DNA of 64,000 bases from Defluviimonas salinarum. Its GTDB lineage: Bacteria > Pseudomonadota > Alphaproteobacteria > Rhodobacterales > Rhodobacteraceae. The notes beneath the pieces were generated by a model that saw only the letters and a program-made list of their open reading frames with translations, made no database searches and was not told the origin of the DNA. The stretch spans positions 1 to 64,000 of the forward strand of contig NZ_JAPDOG010000020.1 of assembly GCF_026013545.1 (NCBI RefSeq). The letters run 5' to 3'. Made by a program: the position numbers and the translations under genes. Of this stretch, positions 36,042-48,483 are shown piece by piece (within the stretch, counting starts at the first letter, position 1; each line of letters opens with the position of its first letter).

Positions 36042-38404
36042 TGCACGCGCTCGACCGCAAGCTCCTGCGCGACTTCTTCCGCCTCTGGGCGCAGGTTCTC
36101 GCGATCTCGATGGTGCTGGCCTGCGGGGTCGCGGCGCTGTTGACCTCGTTCGGCATGTACCAGGCGCTCGGCGACAGCCGCGACGCCTATTACGGGCGCA
36201 ACCGTCTCGCCGATCTTTGGGCGCCGGCGCGGCGCGCGCCGATGTCGCTCCTGCCCGAGATCGCCGCGATCCCCGGCATCCGCACCGCCGAGGCGCGGAC
36301 CGAGGGCATGGTGATGCTCGACCTGCCGGGGCGCGAGGAGGTCGCGGTCGGCCAGATCCTCTCGCTGCCCGCCTCGGGGGAGCCGCTCCTCAACCTGCCG
36401 ATCCTGCGCTCGGGCCGCCTGCCCGACCCCGATGCCGAGGCCGAGGTCGCGGTCAACGAGCCCTTCGCGCTCGCCAACGGCTACCGGCCCGGCGACCGCT
36501 TCTCGGCCAACCTGAACGGCGCGCGGCGCGAGCTCACGATCACCGGAACCGTGCTCTCGCCCGAATTCATATACGCGCTCGGCCCCGGCGCGCTGATGCC
36601 CGACAAGGAGGGCTTCGCGGTCATCTGGATGCCCGAACGCGCGGTGCAGGCCGCCTTCGACATGTCGGGCGCCTTCAACAGCGTGACCATCGCGCTCTAT
36701 GCCGGCGCGAGCGAGGCCGAGGTGATCGACCGGCTCGACGCCCTGCTCGACCCCTATGGCGGCACCGGCGCCTATGGCCGCGACCGCCAGATCTCCGACA
36801 GTTTCGTCTCCTCCGAGATGGACCAGCTCTGGACCATGACGGTCGTGCTACCGCCGATCTTCTTCGGCGTCGCCGCCTTCCTCGTGAACATGGTGCTCGG
36901 CCGCATCGTGGCGCTCGAACGCTCAGAGATCGGGCTCCTGAAGGCTCTGGGCTATTCCAACACCGCGATCGCGATGCACTACCTGATGCTCGCCGGGCTG
37001 ACGGCGGTGGTCGGCATCCTCGTCGGCTGGGGCTTCGGTGCCTGGATGGCGCACGGGCTCGCCACGCTCTACGCCGATTTCTTCAACTTCCCCTACCTGA
37101 TCTTCCGCGGCTCCTGGACGGTCTACGCGATCTCCGGTCTGATCGGCCTCGGCTCGGCCGCCTTCGGCGCGCTCAGGGTGGCGCTGAAGGCCGCGCGCCT
37201 GCCGCCAGCCGTCGCGATGCAGCCACCCGCGCCGCCGCGCTTCCGCCGCGGGCTCATCGACCGGATCATGGCCCGCCTGCGCCTCTCGCAGCCGGCGATG
37301 ATGATCCTGCGCAACCTCGTGCGCTGGCCGATCCGCGCGGCGGCAAGTGCCCTCGGCCTCTCGATGGCCGTCGCCGTCCTCGCCGCGGCGAGCTTCTTCG
37401 ACGACGCGCTCGACAAGATGCTCGACACCACCTTCGGCCTCGCCAACCGGCAGGATGTCGTGCTGATGTTCACCGAGGACCTGCCCGAGATCTCGCTCGA
37501 CGAGTTGCGCAGCCTGCCCGGCGCCATGCAGATCGAGGGGCAGTTGAGCGAGGCGGTGATCCTCCGCAACGGCCATCTCGAAAAGCACACCGGAATCGAG
37601 GCGCGCCGCCCCGATTCCGATCTCTCGCGCGTCGTCACCGACGCGGGCCGCGTCACCGCGGTGGCGCCCGGCGGGCTCGTCCTCACCGAGCGGCTCGCCG
37701 AGCAGCTCGGCCTCGCCATCGGCGATCCCGTCGAGGTCGAGTTCCTGTCGGGCCGCCGCGAGACAGTGTCGCTGCCACTCCACGCGACGATCCCGCAATA
37801 CATCGGCCTCGGCGCCTATGCCGATTTCGAGACGCTGAACGCGATCCGCCGCCAGGCGCCGCGCGTCTCGGTCGCCAACGTGACGATCGACGAGGCCCAC
37901 AGGGCCGAATTCCACCGCGCGCTCAACGAGATGCCGGCGCTCGCCGGGACGGCCATGCTCACCGACATGCTGCGCTCGTTCAAGGACACGATCCAGAAGA
38001 ACATCGACATCACCGCGACGGTCTACATCGTCATCGCCGTCTTGATCACGGTGGGCGTCACCTACAACGGCGCCCGCATCCAGCTTTCCGAACGCGCCCG
38101 CGAACTGGCGAGCCTGCGGATCCTCGGCTTCTCGCGCGGCGAGGTCTCCTTCATCCTCGTCGGAGAGACGATGGTGCTCGCGCTCCTCGCCCAACCCTTC
38201 GGCTGGCTCGCCGGCATGGGCATCGCCTGGGCCTTCACCCAGGGCGTGACGAGCGACCTCTACGAGATCCCCTTCGTGATCGTCCCCTCCACCTTCGCCC
38301 GCGCGAGCCTGATCGTGCTCGTCACCGCGCTCGTCTCGGCGCTCATCGTGCGCCGCCGCATCGACAGGCTCGACCTCGTCGCGGTCATGAAAACAAGGGA
38401 GTGA
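36035..38404 (+). CDS. FtsX-like ABC permease (MacB-like, large periplasmic domains)
   Basis: 789 residues. One N-terminal membrane helix ([18 protein letters not shown]), a large periplasmic domain to about 255, three helices ([20 protein letters not shown] and the following), then a repeat of the same plan: helix near 440, periplasmic part, and three final helices. That is two FtsX units in tandem, the layout of LolC/E-like or YbbP-like permeases. Two ATG codons fit (36035 and 36041); the second would overlap the ATPase stop by one base. It works with the ATPase and the HlyD protein. Confidence 0.92.
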   Translation: MVMHALDRKLLRDFFRLWAQVLAISMVLACGVAALLTSFGMYQALGDSRDAYYGRNRLADLWAPARRAPMSLLPEIAAIPGIRTAEARTEGMVMLDLPGREEVAVGQILSLPASGEPLLNLPILRSGRLPDPDAEAEVAVNEPFALANGYRPGDRFSANLNGARRELTITGTVLSPEFIYALGPGALMPDKEGFAVIWMPERAVQAAFDMSGAFNSVTIALYAGASEAEVIDRLDALLDPYGGTGAYGRDRQISDSFVSSEMDQLWTMTVVLPPIFFGVAAFLVNMVLGRIVALERSEIGLLKALGYSNTAIAMHYLMLAGLTAVVGILVGWGFGAWMAHGLATLYADFFNFPYLIFRGSWTVYAISGLIGLGSAAFGALRVALKAARLPPAVAMQPPAPPRFRRGLIDRIMARLRLSQPAMMILRNLVRWPIRAAASALGLSMAVAVLAAASFFDDALDKMLDTTFGLANRQDVVLMFTEDLPEISLDELRSLPGAMQIEGQLSEAVILRNGHLEKHTGIEARRPDSDLSRVVTDAGRVTAVAPGGLVLTERLAEQLGLAIGDPVEVEFLSGRRETVSLPLHATIPQYIGLGAYADFETLNAIRRQAPRVSVANVTIDEAHRAEFHRALNEMPALAGTAMLTDMLRSFKDTIQKNIDITATVYIVIAVLITVGVTYNGARIQLSERARELASLRILGFSRGEVSFILVGETMVLALLAQPFGWLAGMGIAWAFTQGVTSDLYEIPFVIVPSTFARASLIVLVTALVSALIVRRRIDRLDLVAVMKTRE

Positions 38405-38407
38405 CCC

Positions 38408-39619
38408 ATGGCTCTGCAACCGCGCCACTACATCATCGGCCTCATCGGCGCCGCGACGCTGGCCGGGCTCGGCTGGATCGGTTTCCGGACCGAGCCGGTG
38501 CCGGTCGACATCGCTGACCTTGCACGCGGGCCGATGCTGGTCACCGTGAATGCCGACGGCGAGACCCGGATCCATGACGTCTTCGATGTCGCGACCCCGA
38601 TCTTCGGCACCGCGCGCCGGGCGCCAGTGGAGGTCGGTGACCCTGTGATCGCGGGCGAAACGGTGGTCGCGGTGGTCGAGCCGGCGGCTCCGGCCCTCCT
38701 CGACGCGCGCTCACGCCAGCAGGCCCAGGCCGCAGTTCAGGAGGCCGAGGCGGCGCTCCGCTTCGCCGAGGCGCAGCTCCTCCAGACCGAGGAGGAACTC
38801 GCCCACGCGCAGAGCCAGTACGACCGCGCCCAGACGCTGGCCGAGCGCGGCGTCACCTCGCTGACCCAGCTCGAGGATGCGGCCCAGATCCTCTCGATCC
38901 GCCTCGCCGCGCGCGAGGCCGCGCAGTCGAATGTCGCGATGTCGACCAGCGCCCTGCGACGCGCCCGCGCCGCGCTAATCGAGCCGGGCGCGGCCTCCGG
39001 CCCCGGCGAGCAATGCTGCATCACGCTCCGTGCGCCGATCACCGGCACGGTGCTGTCGGTCGACATTGTCAGTGAGCGGCCGGTCCTCGCCGGCACGAGG
39101 CTCGTCTCGCTCGGCCGCACCGACGATCTGGAGATCGTCGCCGACCTTCTCTCGGCCGATGCGGTGGGCCTCGAACCCGGCGTCCGCGCCATCGTCGAAC
39201 GCTGGGGCGGCCCGGTGCCGCTCGAGGCGACTCTGCGGCGGGTTGAACCATCGGCGCGTACCAAGGTCTCCGCCCTCGGAATCGAGGAGCAGCGCGTCGA
39301 CGCGATCTTCGACATCACCAGCCCGCCCGAGAAGCGCAAGGGGCTCGGCGACGGCTTCGCGGTCTATCTGCGCATCGTCACCTGGGAAGGCGCCGACGTG
39401 CTACAGGTGCCGCTTTCGGCGCTCTTCCGCCGGGAGGGCCAGTGGGCGGTGTTCCGCGAGATGGACGGCGGCGCCCGCCTGACCCCGGTCACGATCGGCC
39501 GCCGGAACGGCACCGCGGCCGAGGTGACCGAGGGCCTCGCCCCCGGCGACCGGGTGATCCTGCACCCCTCCGACGCCATCGCCGAGGGCACGCCGGTCAC
39601 CGATCGCGGCGCACCCTGA
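38408..39619 (+). CDS. HlyD/MFP-family periplasmic adaptor
   Basis: 403 residues. A membrane anchor (IIGLIGAATLAGLGWIGF) is followed by the lipoyl-like part (RAPVEVGDPVIAGETVVAVVEP), a coiled-coil hairpin (about 95-190, rich in Ala, Glu and Gln, e.g. QAQAAVQEAEAALRFAEAQL) and the second half of the lipoyl and beta-barrel domains (LRAPITGTVLSVDIVSERPV). It is the adaptor of a MacA-type exporter with the two genes upstream, starting three bases after the permease stop. No outer-membrane channel gene is present, so it may use a TolC from elsewhere. Confidence 0.93.
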   Translation: MALQPRHYIIGLIGAATLAGLGWIGFRTEPVPVDIADLARGPMLVTVNADGETRIHDVFDVATPIFGTARRAPVEVGDPVIAGETVVAVVEPAAPALLDARSRQQAQAAVQEAEAALRFAEAQLLQTEEELAHAQSQYDRAQTLAERGVTSLTQLEDAAQILSIRLAAREAAQSNVAMSTSALRRARAALIEPGAASGPGEQCCITLRAPITGTVLSVDIVSERPVLAGTRLVSLGRTDDLEIVADLLSADAVGLEPGVRAIVERWGGPVPLEATLRRVEPSARTKVSALGIEEQRVDAIFDITSPPEKRKGLGDGFAVYLRIVTWEGADVLQVPLSALFRREGQWAVFREMDGGARLTPVTIGRRNGTAAEVTEGLAPGDRVILHPSDAIAEGTPVTDRGAP

Positions 39620-39647
39620 GCGGACGGTCCTGCGGCGACGCGCGCGT

Positions 39648-39678
39648 TTGACTTTCCCCGCTCCGCCCCACATCTATC
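39648..39678 (+). promoter_or_regulatory. Possible copA promoter with a 19-base spacer
   Basis: TTGACT (39648-39653) and TCTATC (39673-39678) are 19 bases apart, the long spacing used by MerR/CueR-activated promoters. The spacer shows CTTTCCCC but no clear dyad, so the call is tentative. Confidence 0.35.
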
Positions 39679-39694
39679 GGCGGAAGGAGGCTCC

Positions 39695-42142
<2,448 letters not shown>

Positions 42143-42199
42143 TCCTTCTTCATTGCCGAAATACCCCGCGGGGTCCCGGGGGGCGGCGCCCCCCCGGCC
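42143..42199 (-). repeat. Dispersed palindromic intergenic repeat, copy 2 (inverted)
   Basis: Reverse-complement copy of the element at 25015-25066: CTTCTTCATTGCC tail, then CCCCGCGGGG and a palindrome GGGGGGCGGCGCCCCCC. It lies between the convergent copA and FtsX-like genes, a likely terminator position. Confidence 0.75.
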
Positions 42200-42205
42200 T
42201 CGCCG

Positions 42206-44734
42206 TCAGTCCCGCGCCCGCAGGACCTGCGCCGGCCGCGCCGCCAGCGGCCGGAGCGCGAAGAGAAGCCCCGCGACCAGCGTCGCCAGCGCCCCGCCGA
42301 CAACGATGGACAGGGCCGAGACCGGCTCGAAGCGGAACGCCCCCTCCATCACGAAGACCATCACCGCCCAGCCCGCACCGGCGCCGAACCCGACGGCCAC
42401 CAGCCCCGCCGCCGCCCCCATCAGCGCCGAACGGAGCGCGAAGCTCCTCAGCACCAGCCCGCGCGTCGCCCCGAGCGTCTTTAGCACCGCGGCCTCGAAG
42501 ACCCGCGCCCGCTCGCCCGCCGCCGCCGCACCGACGAGCACCACGACCCCGGTCAGAAGCGTCACCCCGGCGGCGATCGCGGTGGCCCGGGCGATCGCCG
42601 CCAGCGCCTCGGAGACCCGGTCGACCACGTCGCGGACCCGGATCGCGGTGATGTTGGGATAGACCGAGGCGAGATCGCGCAGGATCGCCGCCTCGGCGGA
42701 CGGATCGGCATGGACGGTGGCGATCCAGCTGTGCGGCGCGCCGGCGAGCGCCGCGGGGTTCATCGACATCACGAAGCCGATGCCGCCGGTGCCGAAATCC
42801 ACCTCGCGGAACGAGGTGATCCCGGCCTCGATGTCGCGGCCAAGGACGTTCACCGTCACTCGGTCGCCGAGCCTCAGGCCGATCTCCTCGGCCTCCTCGC
42901 GCGCGAAGCTCATCTGCGGCGGCCCGGCGTAATCCTCCGGCCACCACGCCCCCGCCACGATCCTCGTGCCCTCCGGAGGTACCGCCGCATAGGTCAGACC
43001 GCGATCGCCCCGCACCACCCAGTGATCGCCCGCCACCTCGCGCGCGTCACGGCCATTGATCTCCGTCACCACGCCCCTCAGCATCGGCGCGGCCTCGACC
43101 TTCGTCACCGCCCGGTCGCCGTCGAGCCGGGCCCGGAAGCCCTCGATCTGGTCGGGCTGGATGTCGACGAAGAAATAGGACGGCGCCACCTCCGGCAGGT
43201 CCTCGGCGATGGCGCCCCTGAGATTGGCGTCGATCTGGCCGACGGCGGCGAGGACCGAGAGCCCGAGCCCAAGCGACAGCACCACCGCCCGCGCCTCCTC
43301 GCGCGGTCCGCCGATGGCCGAGAGCGCGAGCCTGAGCGCCGGGCGCCCGCGCGCGCGCTTGCCCATCCGCCGGGCGATCCGGCTGAGCGCGAAGGCCGCC
43401 AGGGCGAGCACGACAAGCGCCGCCGCGACGCCGCCGAGCGTCCAGAGCGCGAGGGTCGGCACGCCGGACAGCGACGTGGCCACGACGACCAGAAGACCGG
43501 CGATGGATGCCAGCACGAGCCCCAGCCGCCAGCCCGGCCATTGCCGCCGCCCTGGCCCGAGATCGCGGAAAAGCGCCGCCGCCTTCACCTCGCGCGTCCG
43601 TGCCAGTGGCCAGAGCGCGAAAAGCGCGGCGGCAAGGGCACCATAAAGCCCGGCCTCGGCCAGCGGCCGGCCGGTCACGACCATCTCGACCGGGATCGGC
43701 AGCCGCGCGGCGATGAGCGGGCCGGCCAGAACCGGCAACGCCGCGCCAAGCACCAGCCCCAGGGCGATGCCGATCCCCGCCAGCACGCCGATCTGGACGA
43801 GATAGACCGCGAAGATCATTCGGCTTTCCGCCCCGAGCGCCTTCAGCGCCGCCATCGTCTCGACCCGGCCCTCCAGGTAGGAGGTCACCGCCGCGCCGAT
43901 GCCGACACCGCCGACGGCGAGCCCGGCGAGCCCGACCAGCACCAGGAACGAGCCCATCCGCTCCACGAATCTCTGCATCCCCGGCGCGCCGCGCCGCGCG
44001 TCGCGCCACCGGAGCCCGGTGTCGCGGAACGCCGCCTCGGCCTCGCGCTTGAGTGCGTCGAGGTCGCTCCCCGCCGGCAGCAGGAGCCGGTAATGGGTGT
44101 CGAAGAGACTGCCGGGCTCCAGAAGCCCCGAGCCCGCGAGCGCGTCGCTCCGCACGATGCTGCGCGGCCCGAAGGTGAAGCCCGACGTGGCGCCGTCCGG
44201 CTCGCGCAGGAGCCGCGCAGCGACACGAAACTCCTTCAGCCCGAGCCGGAAGCGGTCGCCGACCGCGAGCCCGAGCCGGTCGGCCAGCACCGGGTCGAGC
44301 ACCGCGCCCGGCACCCCGTCCACATCCGCCAGCGCCTCGGCCAGCGGCATGTCGGGATCGAGCACCAGCCGCCCGGTCAGCGGATAGGCCGCATCCACGC
44401 CCTTGACCTGGGTCAGCGCCCGTTCGGCCGTCTCGCCCGCGCCCGCGACCGCCATGGAGCGGAAATCGACGACCTCGGCCACCCGCTCGGCCCGGCGCTC
44501 CATGAAGCCGCGCTCGGCCTCGCTCGCGTAGCGATAGGTAAAGGACATCTCGGCATCGCCGCCCAGAAGCACCGCGCCCTGGTCGCGGATCGCCACCTCG
44601 ATCGCCGACCGGACAGTGCCCACCGCGGCGATCGCCGCGACCCCGAGCATCAGACAGAGGAGGAAGACGGTAAAGCCGCCGAGCCCGCCGCGCATCTCGC
44701 GCCGGGCGATCCGGGCGGCGAGCGCGAGCGTCAT
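42206..44734 (-). CDS. ybbP: FtsX-like ABC permease, YbbP type
   Basis: 842 residues, like E. coli YbbP (~804). N-terminal RREMRGGLGGFTVFLLCLMLGV leads into the first helix; two FtsX domains with periplasmic parts follow, each ending in three helices (for example AGAAVTSYLEGRVETMAALKALGAES and VLVGAAAAGERARVFEAAVLKTLGAT, quoted in part). The pairing with a YbbA ATPase and a divergent TesA esterase reproduces the E. coli tesA-ybbAP arrangement. It overlaps ybbA by four bases. Its role, release of lipid or lipoprotein substrates, is not proven. Confidence 0.92.
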   Translation of the reverse strand: MTLALAARIARREMRGGLGGFTVFLLCLMLGVAAIAAVGTVRSAIEVAIRDQGAVLLGGDAEMSFTYRYASEAERGFMERRAERVAEVVDFRSMAVAGAGETAERALTQVKGVDAAYPLTGRLVLDPDMPLAEALADVDGVPGAVLDPVLADRLGLAVGDRFRLGLKEFRVAARLLREPDGATSGFTFGPRSIVRSDALAGSGLLEPGSLFDTHYRLLLPAGSDLDALKREAEAAFRDTGLRWRDARRGAPGMQRFVERMGSFLVLVGLAGLAVGGVGIGAAVTSYLEGRVETMAALKALGAESRMIFAVYLVQIGVLAGIGIALGLVLGAALPVLAGPLIAARLPIPVEMVVTGRPLAEAGLYGALAAALFALWPLARTREVKAAALFRDLGPGRRQWPGWRLGLVLASIAGLLVVVATSLSGVPTLALWTLGGVAAALVVLALAAFALSRIARRMGKRARGRPALRLALSAIGGPREEARAVVLSLGLGLSVLAAVGQIDANLRGAIAEDLPEVAPSYFFVDIQPDQIEGFRARLDGDRAVTKVEAAPMLRGVVTEINGRDAREVAGDHWVVRGDRGLTYAAVPPEGTRIVAGAWWPEDYAGPPQMSFAREEAEEIGLRLGDRVTVNVLGRDIEAGITSFREVDFGTGGIGFVMSMNPAALAGAPHSWIATVHADPSAEAAILRDLASVYPNITAIRVRDVVDRVSEALAAIARATAIAAGVTLLTGVVVLVGAAAAGERARVFEAAVLKTLGATRGLVLRSFALRSALMGAAAGLVAVGFGAGAGWAVMVFVMEGAFRFEPVSALSIVVGGALATLVAGLLFALRPLAARPAQVLRARD

Positions 44735-45429
44735 TCGGCCACCTTGCGGGCCAGTTCCTCACCGGCGATCCGCCCGTCGAGAAGCCGCACCACGCGGTCG
44801 CAGCGCGCTGCAAGCTCGGGCGCATGGGTGACGAGGATGAGCGTCGCGCCATGCCGGTCGCGCAGGCCGAAGAGAAGCTCCATGATCGCCTCGCCGGTCG
44901 CCCCGTCGAGATTGCCGGTGGGCTCGTCGGCGAGGAAGATCGCCGGGCGCGGCGCGGCGGCGCGGGCCAGCGCCACGCGCTGCTGCTCGCCACCCGAGAG
45001 CTGCGCCGGATAATGGTCCATCCGCGCGCCGAGACCCATCGCCTCCAGCTCCGCCGCCGCGCGGCCGAAGGCGTCGCGCTTGCCCGCCAGTTCCAGCGGG
45101 ATCGCGACATTCTCCAGCGCGGTCATCGTCGGAATAAGGTGGAAGGACTGGAACACGATCCCCATATTGCCCCGGCGGAACCGGGCAAGCTGGTCCTCGT
45201 CCATCGCCGTCAGGTCCTGGCCCAGAGCCTCGACCCGGCCCGATGTGGCGCGTTCGAGCCCGCCCATCAGCATGAGGAGCGAGGACTTGCCCGACCCGGA
45301 CGGACCGACCAGACCGAGGCTTTCGCCGCGCGCGACCGACAGCGTGACGCCGCGCAGGATCTCCAGCGGACCGGCATTGCCCTCCAGCACCAGCCGGGCC
45401 GCTTCCATCTTCAGGATCGTCTCGCTCAT
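44731..45429 (-). CDS. ybbA: ABC transporter ATP-binding protein, YbbA type
   Basis: 232 residues. Walker [13 protein letters not shown], signature [12 protein letters not shown], Walker B IFLADEPTGNLD, switch VTHAPELA. The DEPTGNLD and '[13 protein letters not shown]' phrases are typical of YbbA/LolD ATPases. The ATG at 45429 was chosen because the longer frame (to 45582) is antisense to the tesA-like gene and lacks homology. It overlaps the YbbP gene by four bases and is divergent from the tesA-like gene with only about 35 bases between. Confidence 0.93.
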   Translation of the reverse strand: MSETILKMEAARLVLEGNAGPLEILRGVTLSVARGESLGLVGPSGSGKSSLLMLMGGLERATSGRVEALGQDLTAMDEDQLARFRRGNMGIVFQSFHLIPTMTALENVAIPLELAGKRDAFGRAAAELEAMGLGARMDHYPAQLSGGEQQRVALARAAAPRPAIFLADEPTGNLDGATGEAIMELLFGLRDRHGATLILVTHAPELAARCDRVVRLLDGRIAGEELARKVAE

Positions 45430-45463
45430 CCGGTCTATCCGCCCGTTCCACCTTCCGAATCCA

Positions 45464-46123
45464 TATGGGGTCCGGGGGCGCGCTGGCAACCTCGCCCGCG
45501 CCACAGCCCTGCTCGCGGCGCTCGTTCCGGCGGGGGCGGCGGCCGAGCCGCTGACCCTGCTCGCCTTCGGTGACAGCCTCACCGCGGGCTACGGCCTGCC
45601 GCCCGAAGAGGGGTTCGTGCAGCAGCTGCAAGGCTGGCTCGCCGAGCATGGCGCCGAGGTCACGGTCCTGAACGGCGGCGTTTCGGGCGACACGACGGCC
45701 GGCGGGCTGGCGCGGATCGACTGGGCGCTGACGCCCGAGGTCGATGCGATGATCGTGACGCTCGGCGGCAACGACCTCCTGCGTGGCCTGCCGCCGGAGG
45801 AGGCGCGAGCCAATCTCGACGCGATCCTCGACCGGGCCGACGAACGCCAGCTTCCGGTCCTCCTCGTACCGATGACGGCACCGGGCAACTACGGGCCCGA
45901 CTACAAGGACGCCTTTGACGCAATCTACCCCGAGCTTGCCAAGGAGCATGGCGCCCGCCTCGCCCCGCCCTTCCTCTCTCCGATCCTCGCGCAGGAGGAT
46001 CGCGCCGCCGCGATCGCCGCCTACATCCAGCCCGACGGGCTGCACCCGAACGCCGAGGGCGTGGCGCTCGTGGTCGAGGGGCTCGGGCCGGAGGTGCTGG
46101 ACATGCTCGACAGCGCGGAGTGA
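45464..46123 (+). CDS. tesA: TesA-like SGNH esterase/thioesterase; start codon not identifiable
   Basis: About 219 codons of open frame. After a signal-like stretch (LARATALLAALVPAGAAAEP) comes the SGNH set: block I FGDSLTAGYG, block II Gly in GGVSGDT, block III GGND, and block V PDGLHPN with catalytic Asp and His. This is E. coli TesA-like (lysophospholipase/thioesterase L1, periplasmic). No ATG, GTG or TTG lies in frame near the signal; the only ATG in place (45465) is in another frame. So either a rare start is used or a one-base indel separates start and body. It is divergent from ybbA, as in E. coli. Confidence 0.8.
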   Translation, partial: YGVRGRAGNLARATALLAALVPAGAAAEPLTLLAFGDSLTAGYGLPPEEGFVQQLQGWLAEHGAEVTVLNGGVSGDTTAGGLARIDWALTPEVDAMIVTLGGNDLLRGLPPEEARANLDAILDRADERQLPVLLVPMTAPGNYGPDYKDAFDAIYPELAKEHGARLAPPFLSPILAQEDRAAAIAAYIQPDGLHPNAEGVALVVEGLGPEVLDMLDSAE

Positions 46124-46138
46124 GGCGCCCGGCGCGCG

Positions 46139-46840
46139 TCACGGGCCAAGCTGCGGCCCCGGCGCATCGGGATTGATGAACTCCGCCTCGATCCGGATCG
46201 CGACCTCGTCGCCCACGCCGAGCGTGGTGCCGGGCGCGGGAAGGCCGAAGGTGATCCCGAAATCCGACCGGAAGATCGTGCCGCGCGCCGAGAACCCGAC
46301 CCGCGCCCCACCGGGATCCTGCGGATGTCCGGCATAACCGCCGTTGAAGGTCACGCTGAGCGTGATCCGGCGGGTGACGCCGTGGAGCGTCAGGTCCCCC
46401 GTCACCGCCGCCCGCTCCGGCGCGACGAGCCGCACCGCGCGGCTCTCGAAGGTGATCTCGGGGTAACGCGCGGCGTCGAGGAAGTCCGGCCCCTCCAAAA
46501 TGGCGTCGAAATCGACCTCGGGATCGGGGTGGAGGGTCCGCACCGACCCCGGTTCGACGCGCGCCTTCAGTTCCATCGCCTCGGGATCGGTGGGGTCGAA
46601 GGCCAGCGTGGCCTCGAGCCCGGTCAGGTAGAGGGTGTAGTTCGAGAAGCCGAGATGGCTGACCGCGACGCTGAGACGCGCATGGGCCGGATCGAGGCGG
46701 TATTCCCCCGCGGGCGCGAGCGTGGCGACCGGCACGATACCCGGACGCTCCTCGGCGCCGGCACCCGCACCGGCAAGGAGGATGGCGATCAGGAAGGCGC
46801 GGGAACGCGCGAACGGCGGCAATGTGGTTTCCCTCGTCAT
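46139..46840 (-). CDS. YceI-family periplasmic protein
   Basis: 233 residues with a signal peptide (AFLIAILLAGAGAGA). The lipocalin-like YceI fold is marked by YRLDPAHARLSVAVSHLGFSNY at the start of the domain, GPDFLDAARYPEITFESR, TGDLTLHGVTRRITLSVTF and FRSDFGI in the usual order. YceI proteins bind isoprenoid lipids in the periplasm in known structures. It is transcribed towards the tesA-like gene (their stops are 15 bases apart). No cytochrome b561 partner gene is present, which often accompanies it. Confidence 0.92.
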   Translation of the reverse strand: MTRETTLPPFARSRAFLIAILLAGAGAGAEERPGIVPVATLAPAGEYRLDPAHARLSVAVSHLGFSNYTLYLTGLEATLAFDPTDPEAMELKARVEPGSVRTLHPDPEVDFDAILEGPDFLDAARYPEITFESRAVRLVAPERAAVTGDLTLHGVTRRITLSVTFNGGYAGHPQDPGGARVGFSARGTIFRSDFGITFGLPAPGTTLGVGDEVAIRIEAEFINPDAPGPQLGP

Positions 46841-47000
46841 GGGCTCTGGCGGCCAAGCTCCACCGGCGCCGGGCGGCTGTCAACGCGCGAGTCCGGGCCG
46901 CGCTCCGGATCGGCGCCGCGCCGCGCGGCGCGAGTTAGTTTCTGCTGGCCAATGCTGCGCATAGACAGGAAAGTGGCGCCAGACTCCGGAGGCTCCCCGC

Positions 47001-48419
47001 ATGACCCTCATCGAGCGGCTCGCCGAAATCGTCGGCCCCGCAAACGTCCTGACCGGCGCCGACACGGCCCCTTACCGCGACGACTGGACCGGCAGGTACT
47101 GGTCCGAACCGCGCGCGGTCCTGCGCCCGGCCACGACCGCGGAGGTCGCCGCGATCCTGCGCCTCGCTAGCGTCGAGGCGCTTCCCGTCGTCCCCGCCGG
47201 CGGGCGCACCGGCCTCACCGGCGGCACCGAGGCCGAAGGCGCGCTCATGCTGTCGCTCGAACGGATGAACCGGATCCGCGCGATCCGCCCCGAGGCGCGA
47301 ACCGCCGTCGTCGAGGCCGGTGTCATCCTGTCGACCCTCCACGACGCGACCGCGGCGCTGGACCTCTACTTTCCGCTCTGGTTCGGTGCACGCGGGTCGG
47401 CGACGATCGGCGGGGCGCTCTCGACCAATGCCGGCGGGTCCAACGTGCTGCGCTACGGCTCCACCCGCGCGCTCTGCCTCGGGCTCGAGGTGGTTCTGGC
47501 CGACGGGCGGGTGATGGATCTCATGTCCGAGTTGCACAAGGACAACTCCGGCTACGACCTGAAGGACCTCTTCATCGGCGCCGAAGGCACGCTCGGCGTC
47601 ATCACCGCGGCGGTGATGAAGCTCGTTCCCGCCCCGCGCGCCCATGCGACCGCGATGCTCGCCGCGCCCTCGCTGACCGCGGCGCTGGCGCTGCTCAACC
47701 GGCTGCAACACGCGACCGGCGGCCTCGTCGAGGCTTTCGAGTTCATGCCGCGCGACTACATGGAACAGCTCCGCGACCGGCGCCCCGATCTCGGCCAGCC
47801 GTTCGCGGAGATCCACGACGTGACGATCCTCGTCGAGCTCGGCGCGACCGCACCCCGCGACACCGACCCCGGCCCTGACGGCAGCGTCCCCCTGACCGGG
47901 CTTCTCGAGGAGACGCTCGGCGCCATGCTGGAAGAGGGGCTGGTTCTCGACGCCGTCATCGCCACGTCCGAGGCCCAGCGCGCGGCGATCTGGGCCCGGC
48001 GCGAGGCGGCGGCGGAGATCGCGACCGGGGTCGGCCATGCCGTCGATCTCGACGTGGCGCTGCCGCTCGACCGGGTCGAGACCTTCCTCGCGCGGCTGCA
48101 GGACGGGCTTCATGCCCTCGCCCCCTGCGCCGTGACCAACACGGTCGGCCACCTCGGCGACGGCAACATCCACCTCGCAATCTTTCCAGGCCGAGAGGAT
48201 GCCGCGCTAGACGACCGGATCACCGAGGCGGTGGAGGATATCGTCGCCGATCTCGGCGGATCGTTCTCGGCCGAGCACGGGATCGGCCGGTCGAAGCTCG
48301 GCTCGATGCGGCGGCGCAAGGATCCCGTGGCGCTCGACATGATGCGGGCGGTGAAGGCGGCCTTCGATCCGAAAGGGATCCTCAATCCCGGAAAGACCGT
48401 GCCCGAAAGCCGGGCCTGA
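47001..48419 (+). CDS. FAD-linked oxidase, D-2-hydroxyacid dehydrogenase type
   Basis: 472 residues. FAD_binding_4 region: VVPAGGRTGLTGG, ARGSATIGGALSTNAGG and GAEGTLGVITAAVMKL. FAD-oxidase C-terminal domain: NTVGHLGDGNIHLAIF and SAEHGIGRSKLG with the metal/substrate His. The family oxidises D-lactate, D-2-hydroxyglutarate or glycolate; the length (472) fits the D-2-hydroxyglutarate/D-lactate dehydrogenase (DLD/GlcD) type. GGAGG precedes the start. No partner genes such as glcE or glcF are nearby. Confidence 0.92.
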   Translation: MTLIERLAEIVGPANVLTGADTAPYRDDWTGRYWSEPRAVLRPATTAEVAAILRLASVEALPVVPAGGRTGLTGGTEAEGALMLSLERMNRIRAIRPEARTAVVEAGVILSTLHDATAALDLYFPLWFGARGSATIGGALSTNAGGSNVLRYGSTRALCLGLEVVLADGRVMDLMSELHKDNSGYDLKDLFIGAEGTLGVITAAVMKLVPAPRAHATAMLAAPSLTAALALLNRLQHATGGLVEAFEFMPRDYMEQLRDRRPDLGQPFAEIHDVTILVELGATAPRDTDPGPDGSVPLTGLLEETLGAMLEEGLVLDAVIATSEAQRAAIWARREAAAEIATGVGHAVDLDVALPLDRVETFLARLQDGLHALAPCAVTNTVGHLGDGNIHLAIFPGREDAALDDRITEAVEDIVADLGGSFSAEHGIGRSKLGSMRRRKDPVALDMMRAVKAAFDPKGILNPGKTVPESRA

Positions 48420-48424
48420 CCGTC

Positions 48425-48442
48425 GGCCGAAACGGTTCGGCC
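48425..48442. terminator. Stem-loop between the oxidase gene and hemC
   Basis: GGCCGAA (48425-48431) / TTCGGCC (48436-48442), loop ACGG, between convergent stops. Possible bidirectional terminator; no T-run. Confidence 0.4.
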
Positions 48443-48483
48443 CCGTCAAGTCCGGCGGAACGGCATCGGCGTCGTCGCGCCCC

